64,000 bases of DNA from Flavobacterium tiangeerense (GCF_007830355.1 NZ_VLKO01000007.1:209412-273411); one strand, 5' to 3'. Shown: positions 45,182 to 54,845, counted from the first letter of the stretch. The notes: a model not told the origin generated them from the letters alone. Translations and numbers: made by a program.

Positions 45182-45521
45182 TTCGCAAGTCAACAATTAA
45201 ATTTGCATCTATTTAGATTACCAAAAACCGAAACTTGCACATGACAGTAGAACCGTGAAAGCTAGATTTTGCCGACAGAACGCGAAAAATTTCGGGCTTA
45301 ATGATTATTTCAAAAGAAAAACCCGGAAACTACATTCGCTACTAAGGATCTGGGCATTAGACTTGATGAAAAAGTGTTTTTGTATCTTGGATGACTTGCT
45401 TCGACTGATCGCTATAGCTGGAGAGACAAATCCACTGTAATACAACAACTTTGGTAGCAATTTTATAAATCTGCGATTGTAACAAAATATTTTTTAAATG
45501 TCTAATTAAAGAAAAAGAAAT
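45182..45521. other. Gene-free stretch between two accessory genes
   Basis: 340 bp. A 61-codon frame on + (45255-45440) begins at a GTG, is Arg/Lys-rich, has no family resemblance and looks spurious. An imperfect inverted motif (TTTCGGG ... CCCGGAAA, around 45290-45330) is the only structure seen. Confidence 0.4.
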
Positions 45522-46634
45522 ATGGAAACGGACAGAAGACTTTGGCTGAAAAAAATTGGAATTGGAATAGCTGGTATTGGACTTACAAACTTCAATTCAT
45601 TTGCTTCTCCCCTTGTATCTGAAAATTTAATTGATAGTTTTGAGAATGATGCTAATTTAATTTTTTTACGCTCAAATGAAAACCCTTATGGTCCATCTCC
45701 ATTAGCAAGGAAAGCATTTGTTGATAATTCGAATATTAGTAATCGATATAATTGGGATATAGAAGTACAAATAATTTCTGATCTTGCAAAAAAGAATATT
45801 GTTAAAGACGAAAACATAATGTTGGGTGCTGGTTCAACTGAAATTTTAGATTTGGTTGCAAAATTTGTGTCAGTAAAGAAAGGTAATTATGTAATTGCAG
45901 ACCCAAGCTATGATTATTGGACAGTTACTTTAGATACTTTAGGTTTAACTAAAAACAAAGTACCACTTACAACCGATAAGAAAATTAATTTACAAGCTAT
46001 GTTGGAAGCCGTAAACCAAGATACTAAACTTGTTTATATTTGTAATCCAAATAACCCAACAGGAACAATTTGTGAAAGAGAAGCATTAGTAGAATGTGTA
46101 ACCAAGATTTCACAAAATACAATTGTATTAATTGATGAGGCCTATTTGGACTTTACTAAACAGCAATCCCTTAGCAATCTCATAAATGACCACAAAAATA
46201 TTATTATAGTCAAAACATTTTCCAAAATCTATGGTTTGGCTGGAGCACGAATTGGGTATGCAATTGCGAACAAAACGATAATTGATAATCTGGCAAATTC
46301 GCAATCCAATACAAATAATAGCGTTAGTGTTTTATCAAAACTTGCTGCTATAGCTTCGTTGAAAGATGATAAATTTGTTTCAAATTGTTACTCGTTAAAT
46401 GAAAATGTAAGACAATATACCATTAACGAACTCCAAAAATTAAACTGTGAGTGCATTTCCTCTAACACAAATTTTATCTATTTTTCACTTGCAAAATACA
46501 ACAAGGATTATTTCAAGCAATTAGAAGATAATAATATTGAAGGAGGAAGAATATATGAAGAGCAAGGTAAATGGACAAGAATTACAGTGGGTAAAATGGA
46601 CGAAATGAAAAAATTTATTAAAGCTATACAATAA
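45522..46634 (+). CDS. HisC-like PLP aminotransferase with a Tat-type signal
   Basis: The 370-residue fold-I PLP enzyme resembles histidinol-phosphate aminotransferase. It has LRSNENPYGPSPLARKAF, the PLP-loop region MLGAGSTEIL, YICNPNNPTGTIC, VLIDEAYLDF, and KTFSKIYGLAGARIGY with the Schiff-base Lys. Unusually, the N-terminus has a twin-arginine motif (DRRLWLKK) and a hydrophobic stretch (IGIGIAGIGLTNF) ending near SFASP, which suggests folded export by Tat. No other his genes are nearby, so histidine synthesis is unlikely. The substrate is unknown. HisC-like Tat proteins occur in other Bacteroidetes, but I know of no assigned role. Confidence 0.82.
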   Translation: METDRRLWLKKIGIGIAGIGLTNFNSFASPLVSENLIDSFENDANLIFLRSNENPYGPSPLARKAFVDNSNISNRYNWDIEVQIISDLAKKNIVKDENIMLGAGSTEILDLVAKFVSVKKGNYVIADPSYDYWTVTLDTLGLTKNKVPLTTDKKINLQAMLEAVNQDTKLVYICNPNNPTGTICEREALVECVTKISQNTIVLIDEAYLDFTKQQSLSNLINDHKNIIIVKTFSKIYGLAGARIGYAIANKTIIDNLANSQSNTNNSVSVLSKLAAIASLKDDKFVSNCYSLNENVRQYTINELQKLNCECISSNTNFIYFSLAKYNKDYFKQLEDNNIEGGRIYEEQGKWTRITVGKMDEMKKFIKAIQ

Positions 46635-46882
46635 AAAATACGATTTTAACAAATTATTCCGCCAATAGAATTATGTACCACCTATCAAAATAATAAACAC
46701 ATCTACTAGCAGTTAAAACCTGATGTTGCGGATTTAAAAATGATCTAATACACGCATAGCGCAACATTATATTCGTTACCCACAACAAGGAGCATCCTCA
46801 ATTCGGAGACGAAATAGTTCTTCCTCAGACTACGCAAATATCCAACTTTTCGCCTTCAATCATACTCACAAAAAAATACAAC
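46635..46882. other. Intergenic stretch with an inverted repeat
   Basis: No gene. A perfect 8-bp inverted repeat, ATGTTGCG (46723-46730) and CGCAACAT (46760-46767), encloses 29 nt. Its role is unknown. Confidence 0.4.
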
Positions 46883-46927
46883 AAACCCCACCTCAAGTTC
46901 ATAATCGTAACTTGGGATGGGGTTTTT
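46883..46927. terminator. Terminator-like hairpin
   Basis: AAACCCCACCTCAAGTT pairs with AACTTGGGATGGGGTTT (one wobble, one mismatch), loop of 9 nt, followed by T-rich DNA. It lies 250 bp after the aminotransferase, and the extended frame of the next gene starts inside it. Confidence 0.65.
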
Positions 46928-46968
46928 CGTTTGAATACATTAACAGAAAATTAGCACAATTACACTAC

Positions 46969-46996
46969 TTGAGTATTGAAATAACGTATACATTTG
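46969..46996 (+). promoter_or_regulatory. Bacteroidetes-type promoter of the 47035 gene
   Basis: TTG (46969-46971), a 17-nt spacer and TACATTTG (46989-46996) match the consensus and place transcription just before the ATG at 47035. Confidence 0.6.
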
Positions 46997-47034
46997 ACAA
47001 TCAATTTCAATCATCAATCTGTAAATCAACTCAA

Positions 47035-48606
47035 ATGAACGTAAAATCTACAAACGCACCCATCAAAAAAAAATCTAAATTTATACCATACCTGCTCTTA
47101 TTGAGTACGATTTTGTTTTTTCAATATTCTTGGTCACAAAATATTTCAGTAAAAATAATTGATGCAACAACTAAAGAGGTTATCCCCTACGCCACAATCA
47201 ATATTGACAAAAAAGAACATTTAATCTCAAATGCTGAAGGTTTTTTCAATCTTCCAGAAACTACCCTTCAAGATGACAATACATTAATCATTACCTATCT
47301 AGGATATAAAAATCTTGAAGTTAAAGTAAGTCAATTATCAAAACTAGATTATATCATAGCACTCACTCCTACAATTTTTGAATTAAATGATGTACAAGTA
47401 AATGGTGAAAAACCCAATCCTTATGCAATCATGGCTACAGTAAAAGCTAACTTAGCTGTGAATTACGGTAGTAAAAACAGTCCAACAAGAGACATGTTAT
47501 TTGTGAGAAAATCAACTGCGACATATCCTAATGAAATTGTAATTGATGTAAACCAATCCACAGGTTTTTCAAAACAAGCACTAAAAAAAGTAAACAATGA
47601 TATTCAATCTTTTACAAACACTTTAATTGCATCACCTCCAAAAGAGTATACTGACATGCTATGTAATTTGTATACCAATACTATTAAAAAAGACAATAAG
47701 TCATTTGAATCACATAAAATGAACGTTCTCAAAGCAACGGTTCTCAAAAATGAAGGAAGTGCAACCTCATCAGAAGAGTTGAAACAAATAGGCATCAAAA
47801 CAATGCTAAAACACTTAGATTCTACAAAGTATTACCGCATTAAAAGTGGACTCATCGGTTCTCGAGATACCATTTCTTTAAGAAAAGATTTCAACAAAAA
47901 GAAAATAAAATCTAAATCAGCAGATAAAAGTACGCTCTTAACAACCACCAAATACAATTTAACTCAATTCATCCAGAACAATAATTTAGGCACATCTTCT
48001 GAGCATGATTTTATAAATAATCCAGATTTGTACCGTTACAAATTTGAAGGAACTATTTTTACTGAAGATAACGATTATGCATTTGTACTAACATTTTCAC
48101 CAAAAAAAAGCAAAGCTAAATACACCGGTAAACTCTATATTAATGAGTCTGACTATGCCGTTCTTAGAGCTGAATACCAACTTGATGAAGGAGAAAAACT
48201 AAACAATGTAAATTTAAAATGGCTTTTAGGTATTAAAGTAGCCCAAAATAATAACAAAGGAATTTTAATGTACCGAAAAAAATCAGATGAAAAGAACTAT
48301 TACCTACACTATGCCTCTGAAGAAAATGGCAATTATTTTTATGTAAACCGACCTTTGAAATTTATTGAAATCACAAAAGAAGACAAAGATATTCTATCAT
48401 TAGACATAAAATTTGAAGGAAACGCTACTACTAAAACTGAATTTTTAAATCTATCGCATTCCCTTGTAACAGATATTGATGTTACTAAAGTTGTTGAAAA
48501 TGAATTCAAACTTATAGCTATAAAATCATATGATCCTAAAATATGGAAAGGATACAACGCTATAGAACCATTAGCAGAATTAAAGCGATTCAGAGTAAAA
48601 GATTAA
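47035..48606 (+). CDS. Secreted or outer-membrane protein with carboxypeptidase-regulatory-like domain
   Basis: From the ATG at 47035 the product has 523 residues. After a basic N-region comes a hydrophobic segment (FIPYLLLLSTILFFQYSW) and a CarbopepD-regulatory-like domain at about 40-125 (IIDATTKEVIPYATINIDKKE, LIITYLGYKNLEVKV). A long uncharacterised C-terminal part has repeated beta-strand-like segments (for example YRYKFEGTIFTEDNDYAFVLT). There is no TonB plug. Such proteins are common in flavobacteria and unassigned. The frame opens at 46912 within a terminator hairpin, so the inner ATG, downstream of a good promoter, is preferred. Confidence 0.75.
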   Translation: MNVKSTNAPIKKKSKFIPYLLLLSTILFFQYSWSQNISVKIIDATTKEVIPYATINIDKKEHLISNAEGFFNLPETTLQDDNTLIITYLGYKNLEVKVSQLSKLDYIIALTPTIFELNDVQVNGEKPNPYAIMATVKANLAVNYGSKNSPTRDMLFVRKSTATYPNEIVIDVNQSTGFSKQALKKVNNDIQSFTNTLIASPPKEYTDMLCNLYTNTIKKDNKSFESHKMNVLKATVLKNEGSATSSEELKQIGIKTMLKHLDSTKYYRIKSGLIGSRDTISLRKDFNKKKIKSKSADKSTLLTTTKYNLTQFIQNNNLGTSSEHDFINNPDLYRYKFEGTIFTEDNDYAFVLTFSPKKSKAKYTGKLYINESDYAVLRAEYQLDEGEKLNNVNLKWLLGIKVAQNNNKGILMYRKKSDEKNYYLHYASEENGNYFYVNRPLKFIEITKEDKDILSLDIKFEGNATTKTEFLNLSHSLVTDIDVTKVVENEFKLIAIKSYDPKIWKGYNAIEPLAELKRFRVKD

Positions 48607-48659
48607 TTTACATCATGCAACTTTTTGTTATTATGCTCTAACAAAAATAATTTTAAAAA

Positions 48660-48691
48660 TAAAATGGCTGTACAACAATACAGCCATTTTA
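48660..48691. terminator. Bidirectional rho-independent terminator
   Basis: AAAATGGCTGTA and TACAGCCATTTT form a perfect stem with loop CAACAA between convergent genes. Confidence 0.88.
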
Positions 48692-48738
48692 CTAACTAAC
48701 TAAAAAAAAAACAATTAACTAAAAACTATTTAACAAAA

Positions 48739-51342
48739 TCACTTAACAATTATTTTTACAACTTCGTAGGTTGAAGTAGAGCTGATTATTTTACTAAAAT
48801 AGATACCTGAAGTCAACATTGATTTAGCAATCTGAACTTCATTATTTCCTACTTGAGTATCGTGGTAAATGGTGGAAACTAACTTTCCATTTATATTATA
48901 AATTTCAATTGCAACTCTTTCTGCATCCGTTGCTGTAAAACGCAGTTTTGAATTATCATCTATTGGGTTTGGCGATATTGAAACTTTAGTTCCTTGTGAT
49001 GCCAAATCAAATTCTGCTGTGTCTAATGTGAGATTCTTAGAAAATTGAATGGTTTGTAAATCCATCTCTTTTACTGTTGGTTTTCCATCAATAGCAGTCA
49101 TCTTAAACACAATTGTTTTTATGTCATTCAACACTAACGGATTTCCTGTACTAGAAACAAATGCTGTAAATGGTATGGCAAAATCCTGTAAATCTCCTGT
49201 AAGAGTAATTGTTGCTTTGTACTGTTGTTCCCAGTTTGAAATACTATTTTTAATAAAAACTATTTCTAGAATACCTGTCCCTTTGCCACGCAAATGTAAA
49301 CTTTTGTAGGTTGACAAATCTACTGCTTTAAACCTTGGTGTTAGGGCTCTGTATGCAGCCACATAATCTGTTGTGGTAGCTATAAGGCTTATATTGCGCT
49401 CTACAGGAAAACTTCCAGCATCATACTCTCGTGTATTTACGCCTACATTATAATTAGTAACAGTTGTTGTACTAGCTGGAGCGTCAATTCCCCAAGGCCC
49501 ATCAGATAAGAATAAATCATCTGGAGTGGCAACTCCATCTCCTATTCTAAATCCAATGTCAAACAAATTACCCGTTGGCACCACAATATCCGTTACATAT
49601 TTTTTATTCAAATCAATTGTACTGTTCATTTTTTGCTCAGTACTAGTTTCTGTTTTTCTCAAACCTCCGTCAAAAGTTACGGTGCTTGTAGCATTTGTAT
49701 TTATAATTTGCAATTCTAAGTTTCCATTAACATATCTTCCTTTTTTAACAAAAACTGTTGGTGGCTCAGACAAACTATATCCAGAAATTGGTTTTTGCTT
49801 TTGAATTAAACTCACAACCTCTTGCCCTATTTTGAACAAATCATCTATTGAGTTTGTCCAAATTTGAAAATTATAGAAACTAATATTTTTTTGATATTTA
49901 TCAAGATTCCAATGACTTTCTAGCGCATAATTCGCATCTGCATTTACTTTCTTAGCAGAGAAACTCAATACATATTCAATACTATTATCTGCATTTTTTA
50001 TGATGGTTTTGATAAAAGGCTGCTCGTTAATTTCAATAGTTGAAACTGATATAATTTGCGCACCTAATAAACGATCACAAATAAATTTAGTATGCTCATA
50101 AACGCCATTATCTGTTTTCAAAGCCAAAATAGAAGCAATTGTTTTATTGTTTTTTATATAATCTACTGAGTATACTTCGGATGCATTGGTAATAGAAAGT
50201 AAATCTGTAGGTGTAGATTCTACAACTGATTGCTCGTTAATGATTCCAAATGGAATAAAATCTTTAAGTACTGTACCCGATGCTTTTCTAGAATATAAAC
50301 TTGGTTTTGTTACTTTTCTTGCTGTGGCAACATCAAACTTGTACGCTGTTTTTACTCTATTAAAATTTCGTTTGTTAATTTGTTCTGATAATCTATTGTT
50401 ACTCTCTAGACCGCCCTCATTAGCTCCTGAGATAGAAGCTTCAAACACAGGACAAGTAGCATATCCTGAACAAGATGGATCATCACAATCAATTAAATTA
50501 TCGCCATCATCATCAATCCCATTATCACAAATTTCTTGAGGAACAGGCGCTGTAGGACAACGTGCTCCATCATTGCTAGAACTTGACGGACCAAAGGCAA
50601 ATAAATTTGAGTTCATCCCAATTAAACCATTCAAATCCTTCACATCACGAACCACATAAACAGTTCCTGTTTGATTGGCAGATACGTAAAAACTACCTGC
50701 TAAATCAAAATACACGGCCCCATAAGTATAGTTATTACCTAACAATACAGGCACAACTCCTAGATTAGTAACTACTCCATTTAATGGATTAACTCTGTAG
50801 AGAATATTAGTAGCTTGTTCAACGGTGTACAAATTTCCATCTGCTGCATTAAAAGCCCAATCGTGAACATTAATACTTTGTGACAATTCAAAAGAACCTA
50901 AATACTGTAAATAAGATGGTGAGGCTGGATCTAAATCTATTTTGTAATACGTGCTACCTCCTGATTTAAAAAAATAAATTCCTTCAGCACTCACATCACC
51001 CACATATCTACTCCCGTCAGGCAAAGCAGGAATGGTATAAATAGTAGTATTGAAATTCTTCCCTATTCTTACAATAGATTTAGATGGAGAAGTTAAATAA
51101 CCCCAAATATATCCATCTTTAGCATTATAACCTGCACCATTGATATTTCCAGCTGTGATATTTTGAGCAACTGAAATAGAATTTCCCGAAGCCAAATCAA
51201 TAGCAAACACATCATTATTTTGGATCAAATACGCATTGAAATCACAATTAAAGGGTATGTCTTGTGCACCTGATGTAGTGGTTAAAAATAGTAAAAAAAA
51301 CAAAAATGCTCTTGGTCCTTGACAATGTAAAATTTTAATCAT
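48739..51342 (-). CDS. Large T9SS cargo protein with propeller-like N-domain and type-A sorting signal
   Basis: The 867-residue secreted protein has a signal peptide (about 1-26) and a DUF6923/NHL-like propeller at about 35-265 (YIWGYLTSPSKSIVRIG, VHDWAFNAADGNLYTVE). A MopE-like Cys/Asp motif follows near 275-295 (CDNGIDDDGDNLIDCDD), probably calcium-binding. The centre is an uncharacterised beta-rich part with a carbohydrate-binding-like segment (about 620-770; YKSLHLRGKGTGILEIVF). The C-terminus is a T9SS type-A domain at about 795-867 (VSISPNPIDDNSKLRF, VAIEIYNINGKLV, SGIYFSKI). It is probably released or surface-attached. I see no catalytic motif. Confidence 0.85.
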   Translation of the reverse strand: MIKILHCQGPRAFLFFLLFLTTTSGAQDIPFNCDFNAYLIQNNDVFAIDLASGNSISVAQNITAGNINGAGYNAKDGYIWGYLTSPSKSIVRIGKNFNTTIYTIPALPDGSRYVGDVSAEGIYFFKSGGSTYYKIDLDPASPSYLQYLGSFELSQSINVHDWAFNAADGNLYTVEQATNILYRVNPLNGVVTNLGVVPVLLGNNYTYGAVYFDLAGSFYVSANQTGTVYVVRDVKDLNGLIGMNSNLFAFGPSSSSNDGARCPTAPVPQEICDNGIDDDGDNLIDCDDPSCSGYATCPVFEASISGANEGGLESNNRLSEQINKRNFNRVKTAYKFDVATARKVTKPSLYSRKASGTVLKDFIPFGIINEQSVVESTPTDLLSITNASEVYSVDYIKNNKTIASILALKTDNGVYEHTKFICDRLLGAQIISVSTIEINEQPFIKTIIKNADNSIEYVLSFSAKKVNADANYALESHWNLDKYQKNISFYNFQIWTNSIDDLFKIGQEVVSLIQKQKPISGYSLSEPPTVFVKKGRYVNGNLELQIINTNATSTVTFDGGLRKTETSTEQKMNSTIDLNKKYVTDIVVPTGNLFDIGFRIGDGVATPDDLFLSDGPWGIDAPASTTTVTNYNVGVNTREYDAGSFPVERNISLIATTTDYVAAYRALTPRFKAVDLSTYKSLHLRGKGTGILEIVFIKNSISNWEQQYKATITLTGDLQDFAIPFTAFVSSTGNPLVLNDIKTIVFKMTAIDGKPTVKEMDLQTIQFSKNLTLDTAEFDLASQGTKVSISPNPIDDNSKLRFTATDAERVAIEIYNINGKLVSTIYHDTQVGNNEVQIAKSMLTSGIYFSKIISSTSTYEVVKIIVK

Positions 51343-51485
51343 ATCTATTTCCTTTTAAATAATCAACATTGTAAAATTAATTCAATATGCTACAGGAAAA
51401 TAAATATTTAGATATAGGATGGAGTAACTATCGATGAATGGTCTATTTCTATAGACCATTCAAAAAAAAATACATAAACCACTAT

Positions 51486-53039
51486 CTACCAAGGAATCGG
51501 ATTGTAATCTTTCAAAAACTTACCACACCAATGTTTTCCCGTATTGATTCCGTCAAACAACGGATCCATTACCCGCGCAGCACCATCCACAATATCTAAT
51601 GGTGGTTGAAAATCTTCTTCTTCCTGTTTTCTTTTGGCTAATTCTGCCGGATCTTCATCGGTGACCCAACCGGTATCTACTGCATTCATAAAAATTCCGG
51701 CTTTTGCCAAAGTTCCAGAAGATGTGTGTGTCAGCATATTCAAAGCGGCTTTTGCCATGTTTGTATGCGGATGTCTGTCTTCCTTGAAAAAGCGATGGAA
51801 CTTCCCTTCCATAGCCGAAACATTGATGATGTGTTTTTTTCCAGTGTTGTCTTTCTTCATCACTTCCGAGAGGCGGTTACATAACACAAAAGGCGCTACG
51901 GAATTCACCAACTGCACTTCAATCATTTCAGTAGTTTCTATTTGTCCCAAGCGCAAGCGCCAACTATTGGTTTTTCTTAAATCTACTTGCTGTAAATCGG
52001 CATCGAGTTCTCCTTCCGGAAAAACTTCATTTGCCACGAGAGCATTATCAAACGAATACGGAATCTGCGATAATTTGGCGGAAGCACGCAACCCAATTCC
52101 TGGTTCTGGTCCGTGCCAAGTTACGGGCATATTTTCATTAGTTGAAAAACCAGTAGTCAACACTTTCAATTCATCCAAACAATTGATATGATCCAGTAAT
52201 AATTCTTGTGCTTGTTGCGGTAAAGAGGCGATGGAACGCTCCTCGTTTTCCATTAAATGCGCATAGAATCCTGCAGGACGTCTCACGGTTTGGGCTGCAT
52301 TATTAATTAAAATATCCAAACGCTCGTACTTTTGCTCTATGAAATTACAGAAAATTTCCACACTCGGAATATGTCGTAAATCCAATCCGTGAATTTTCAA
52401 ACGATGTCCCCACTCCATGAAATCGTCTTCCTTAGAAAAACGCAAAGCCGAATCAACTGGAAAACGAGTGGTAGCGATAACGGTTGCACCTCCTCGTAAA
52501 AGCATCAACGTAATGTGATAGCCTATTTTTAAGCGAGAACCAGTAATTACAGCAACTTGCCCCTTTACATCGGCGGTTTGGAAACGTTTAGCATAATTAA
52601 AATCTCCACAATCCGTACACATGGTATCATAAAAATGGTGCATTTTAGTAAACTCCGTTTTACATACGTAACAATTTCTTGGCGTTTCCAGTTCCAATTG
52701 TTCTTTGTTTACGAGATCATTGTACGCCAATAATTTGGGCGCCATAAACACACTGGCTTCTCGAGCATGACGGATTCCGGTCTCTTTCCTTGCGGTTCTA
52801 TCTTGCTTTTCTTTTTTACGTTTGGCTACTAATTTTCCATCTTTTTTACGTCGGGAAAACTCATCACGATCTGGGCGAGAAAATTGACCTGCAGCTTTAA
52901 TTAAAGCCGTTCGTTGTTCTTTTGGAATGTCAAATATTTGGTCGGTATCAGTATTTAATTGCGCTAAAATAGCGATACATCGGTCAATTTCTTCTGAGCT
53001 TATGGCAGTTTTATGTTTTATTTGTTCCATCATTATCAT
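51486..53039 (-). CDS. Atypical SDR-fold protein with N-terminal zinc ribbon
   Basis: From the ATG at 53039 there are 517 residues, about twice a classical SDR. The N-terminal 160 residues include a very basic segment ([18 protein letters not shown]) and a zinc-ribbon-like Cys pattern: C123-x2-C126 and C141-x2-C144. The SDR domain shows the cofactor loop ITGSRLKIG (about 165-173), LINNAAQT (about 245) and the Ser motif NVSAMEG (Ser408). The expected Y-x3-K is TNMAK, so the catalytic Tyr position is Thr426 while Lys430 is present. It may not be a normal dehydrogenase. The first ATG of the cluster (53039, 53033, 53030) was taken; the longer frame begins at a TTG. Confidence 0.82.
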   Translation of the reverse strand: MIMMEQIKHKTAISSEEIDRCIAILAQLNTDTDQIFDIPKEQRTALIKAAGQFSRPDRDEFSRRKKDGKLVAKRKKEKQDRTARKETGIRHAREASVFMAPKLLAYNDLVNKEQLELETPRNCYVCKTEFTKMHHFYDTMCTDCGDFNYAKRFQTADVKGQVAVITGSRLKIGYHITLMLLRGGATVIATTRFPVDSALRFSKEDDFMEWGHRLKIHGLDLRHIPSVEIFCNFIEQKYERLDILINNAAQTVRRPAGFYAHLMENEERSIASLPQQAQELLLDHINCLDELKVLTTGFSTNENMPVTWHGPEPGIGLRASAKLSQIPYSFDNALVANEVFPEGELDADLQQVDLRKTNSWRLRLGQIETTEMIEVQLVNSVAPFVLCNRLSEVMKKDNTGKKHIINVSAMEGKFHRFFKEDRHPHTNMAKAALNMLTHTSSGTLAKAGIFMNAVDTGWVTDEDPAELAKRKQEEEDFQPPLDIVDGAARVMDPLFDGINTGKHWCGKFLKDYNPIPW

Positions 53040-53076
53040 AAAAAAGGATCTCAATTTAGTGTAAAATCCAAGGCCG

Positions 53077-53084
53077 CAAATATA
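53077..53084 (-). promoter_or_regulatory. Candidate -7 element (TATATTTG) of the SDR gene
   Basis: The minus strand reads TATATTTG, fitting TAnnTTTG, 37 bp upstream of the chosen ATG. No clear -33 TTG is seen. Confidence 0.4.
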
Positions 53085-53125
53085 GACTTTTTAACGTCGG
53101 AAAATTTTAAGGTTATACCGTCGAA

Positions 53126-53285
53126 AATCTTAGCGCGAAGATGATAGTTTTGCATTTTGACTTTCGACTATTATCTTACTATCTTCGCACCTACGATGTT
53201 CTTTCACAAAGATGTGTGAAGCACCGCAAAAAGACACAAAATTTTAGAAAAAACTGTGCCCCTTTGCGTTTTATCTTTGAGAATC
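53126..53285. repeat. Intergenic dyad region of the CTTTGCG type
   Basis: Imperfect complementary strings (GCGAAGAT...ATAGT near 53132 and ACTATCTTCGC near 53188) and a second imperfect pair (CACAAAGA...GCAAAAAG versus CTTTGCG...ATCTTTG) could form nested hairpins. Similar CTTTGCG/CGCAAAG intergenic strings are frequent in flavobacteria, to my memory. A 72-codon frame here is probably spurious. Confidence 0.35.
53272..53279 (+). promoter_or_regulatory. Candidate -7 element (TATCTTTG) of the methyltransferase gene
   Basis: TATCTTTG matches TAnnTTTG 27 bp before the ATG at 53307. The -33 match is weak. Confidence 0.35.
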
Positions 53286-53306
53286 AATATATAACAGAAA
53301 AGTACT

Positions 53307-54086
53307 ATGCTGTTTCAAATCAAATCATATTTACAATTCCTTTGGCACTCCAAAAATGAGCATGCAGTGCATTCTCCATTTGTATTTAGTTTACTGACCA
53401 AATGTTTTTATGACAAAAAATTAAAACCAGAATATGCTGTTTTAAGAAAATACAGAAACACGCTTTTAGCAAATAGTAATTCGATAGAAGTAACTGATTT
53501 TGGTGCAGGTTCGAAAGTATTCAAATCGAATACAAGAGAGATTACTAAGATTGCAAAAACGGCGGGTATTTCTTCAAATCGAGCCGAATTATTATTTCGT
53601 ATAACCGCTTATTTTCAACCGGATACTATTCTAGAAATTGGAACTTCATTAGGATTAGCAACTTCAGCACTTTCTTTAGGAAATTTTAAAGCAAAAATCA
53701 CAACGCTGGAAGGTTGTCCAAATACAATGGCACTTGCAAAAAGTCAATTTCAAGCATTCCATTTTGACAATGTAAATCCAATCGTTTCAGAATTTAGTAA
53801 TTATTTAAGTGACTTTAAACCTTCGAATTTCGATTTTAAACTCATTTATTTCGACGGCAATCACTCTAAGAAAGCAACTTTAGATTATTTTGAAGCCTTG
53901 CTTCCAACTGTGACAAATGATACGCTTTGGATATTCGATGATATTCATTGGTCGCCAGAAATGGAAGAGGCTTGGCAAATCATAAAAAACCATCCAAAAG
54001 TGACGGTAACAATTGATACTTTTCAATGGGGATTGGTGTTTTTTAGAAGAGAGCAACCGAAAGAGCATTTTATTATTAGAGTATAA
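53307..54086 (+). CDS. Class I SAM-dependent methyltransferase
   Basis: The 259-residue protein has a Rossmann-like core: TILEIGTSLGLATSALSLG (motif I, about 107-125), TTLEGCPNTMALAKSQF (motif II), LIYFDGNHSKKATLDYFEAL and TLWIFDDIHWSPEMEEAW. This is an O-methyltransferase-like arrangement in which FDGNH and DD may bind metal. A helical N-terminal part (FLWHSKNEHAVHSPFVFSLL) is typical of a flavobacterial subfamily. It is cytoplasmic with an unknown substrate. It stands alone and ends at a terminator. Confidence 0.85.
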   Translation: MLFQIKSYLQFLWHSKNEHAVHSPFVFSLLTKCFYDKKLKPEYAVLRKYRNTLLANSNSIEVTDFGAGSKVFKSNTREITKIAKTAGISSNRAELLFRITAYFQPDTILEIGTSLGLATSALSLGNFKAKITTLEGCPNTMALAKSQFQAFHFDNVNPIVSEFSNYLSDFKPSNFDFKLIYFDGNHSKKATLDYFEALLPTVTNDTLWIFDDIHWSPEMEEAWQIIKNHPKVTVTIDTFQWGLVFFRREQPKEHFIIRV

Positions 54087-54093
54087 AGCAAAA

Positions 54094-54123
54094 AAAATGA
54101 CAGCCATTACTGACTGTCATTTT
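54094..54123. terminator. Bidirectional terminator
   Basis: AAAATGACAG and CTGTCATTTT form a perfect stem around a 10-nt loop between convergent genes. Confidence 0.85.
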
Positions 54124-54144
54124 CAACATTGAATTAATTATTCC

Positions 54145-54816
54145 TTATTCTTTAGCTCTTTTCATTTCCCCTGATTTTGCACCCATACGATTAACGGTAT
54201 ACATTGGTGCAAATTTCAATTTCAAACCTGCAATTTTTCTGTTGTCATCACTTGTAAGACCTTCTTTTTCTACGGTGTTTTTACGACTGTCAAGTGCTTC
54301 ATACATCAATTTAATTTCGTCCCAATCCTCACGTGTGTAAGCATCTTTATTGTTTTCAACAGTATCCACAAATTGTTGGTAAACACTCAAAATATTGTTT
54401 TTATTAACCCATACAAAACTCATGTCCTCACCTACTTTTCCTTCTCCAAAAAGTGCATTACGCATTTGTTGTTTTGGATTTGCAGGCAATACCGCAAGTT
54501 CCTCTGCTCTCATTTTTTCAAGATTAGCTCTCATCGTTTCGTACTTAGCTCTACTTGCTTCTAAACGAGCTTTTGCTTCAGCATCATCTGCCATATCCGC
54601 AAGAGCAACCTCAGCCTCTGCGCTTTTCAATTTAAACTCAGATTCTATTTCCATCCAGTTATCCTTAGTGTCCTCAGCAGCTACATTACTTAATGAATCC
54701 ACATACATTACGTAATTGTCTACTTTAATTTTAGCTTGTTCTGTTTTTTCATCTTTACAAGCTGTAAATCCTATTGCAATTAAGGCAAGTCCTAATACTA
54801 GTTTTGTATTTTTCAT
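54145..54816 (-). CDS. DUF6565-type lipoprotein
   Basis: The 223-residue protein has a lipoprotein signal ending FTAC (Cys20). A strongly helical, charged body follows (SAEAEVALADMADDAEAKAR, then RAKYETMRANLEKMRAE), with coiled-coil potential at about 55-115 and a second helical part to the end. The layout fits the flavobacterial DUF6565 family of unknown function, probably a periplasmic-facing lipoprotein. It has a very good promoter and is monocistronic. Confidence 0.78.
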   Translation of the reverse strand: MKNTKLVLGLALIAIGFTACKDEKTEQAKIKVDNYVMYVDSLSNVAAEDTKDNWMEIESEFKLKSAEAEVALADMADDAEAKARLEASRAKYETMRANLEKMRAEELAVLPANPKQQMRNALFGEGKVGEDMSFVWVNKNNILSVYQQFVDTVENNKDAYTREDWDEIKLMYEALDSRKNTVEKEGLTSDDNRKIAGLKLKFAPMYTVNRMGAKSGEMKRAKE

Positions 54817-54845
54817 GTTTTTATCTTTTATTGGTTAATACGTGA

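Noticed and set aside
45255..45440. 61-codon GTG-started frame
   Set aside because: Basic, non-globular composition, no promoter or conserved motif; probably chance in intergenic DNA.
46723..46767. Inverted repeat ATGTTGCG/CGCAACAT as a possible further attC site
   Set aside because: The arms are short and no complementary GTT.../...AAC core pair flanks the neighbouring gene.
53141..53359. 72-codon frame before the methyltransferase
   Set aside because: Lies on intergenic dyads and overlaps the true gene start in another frame.
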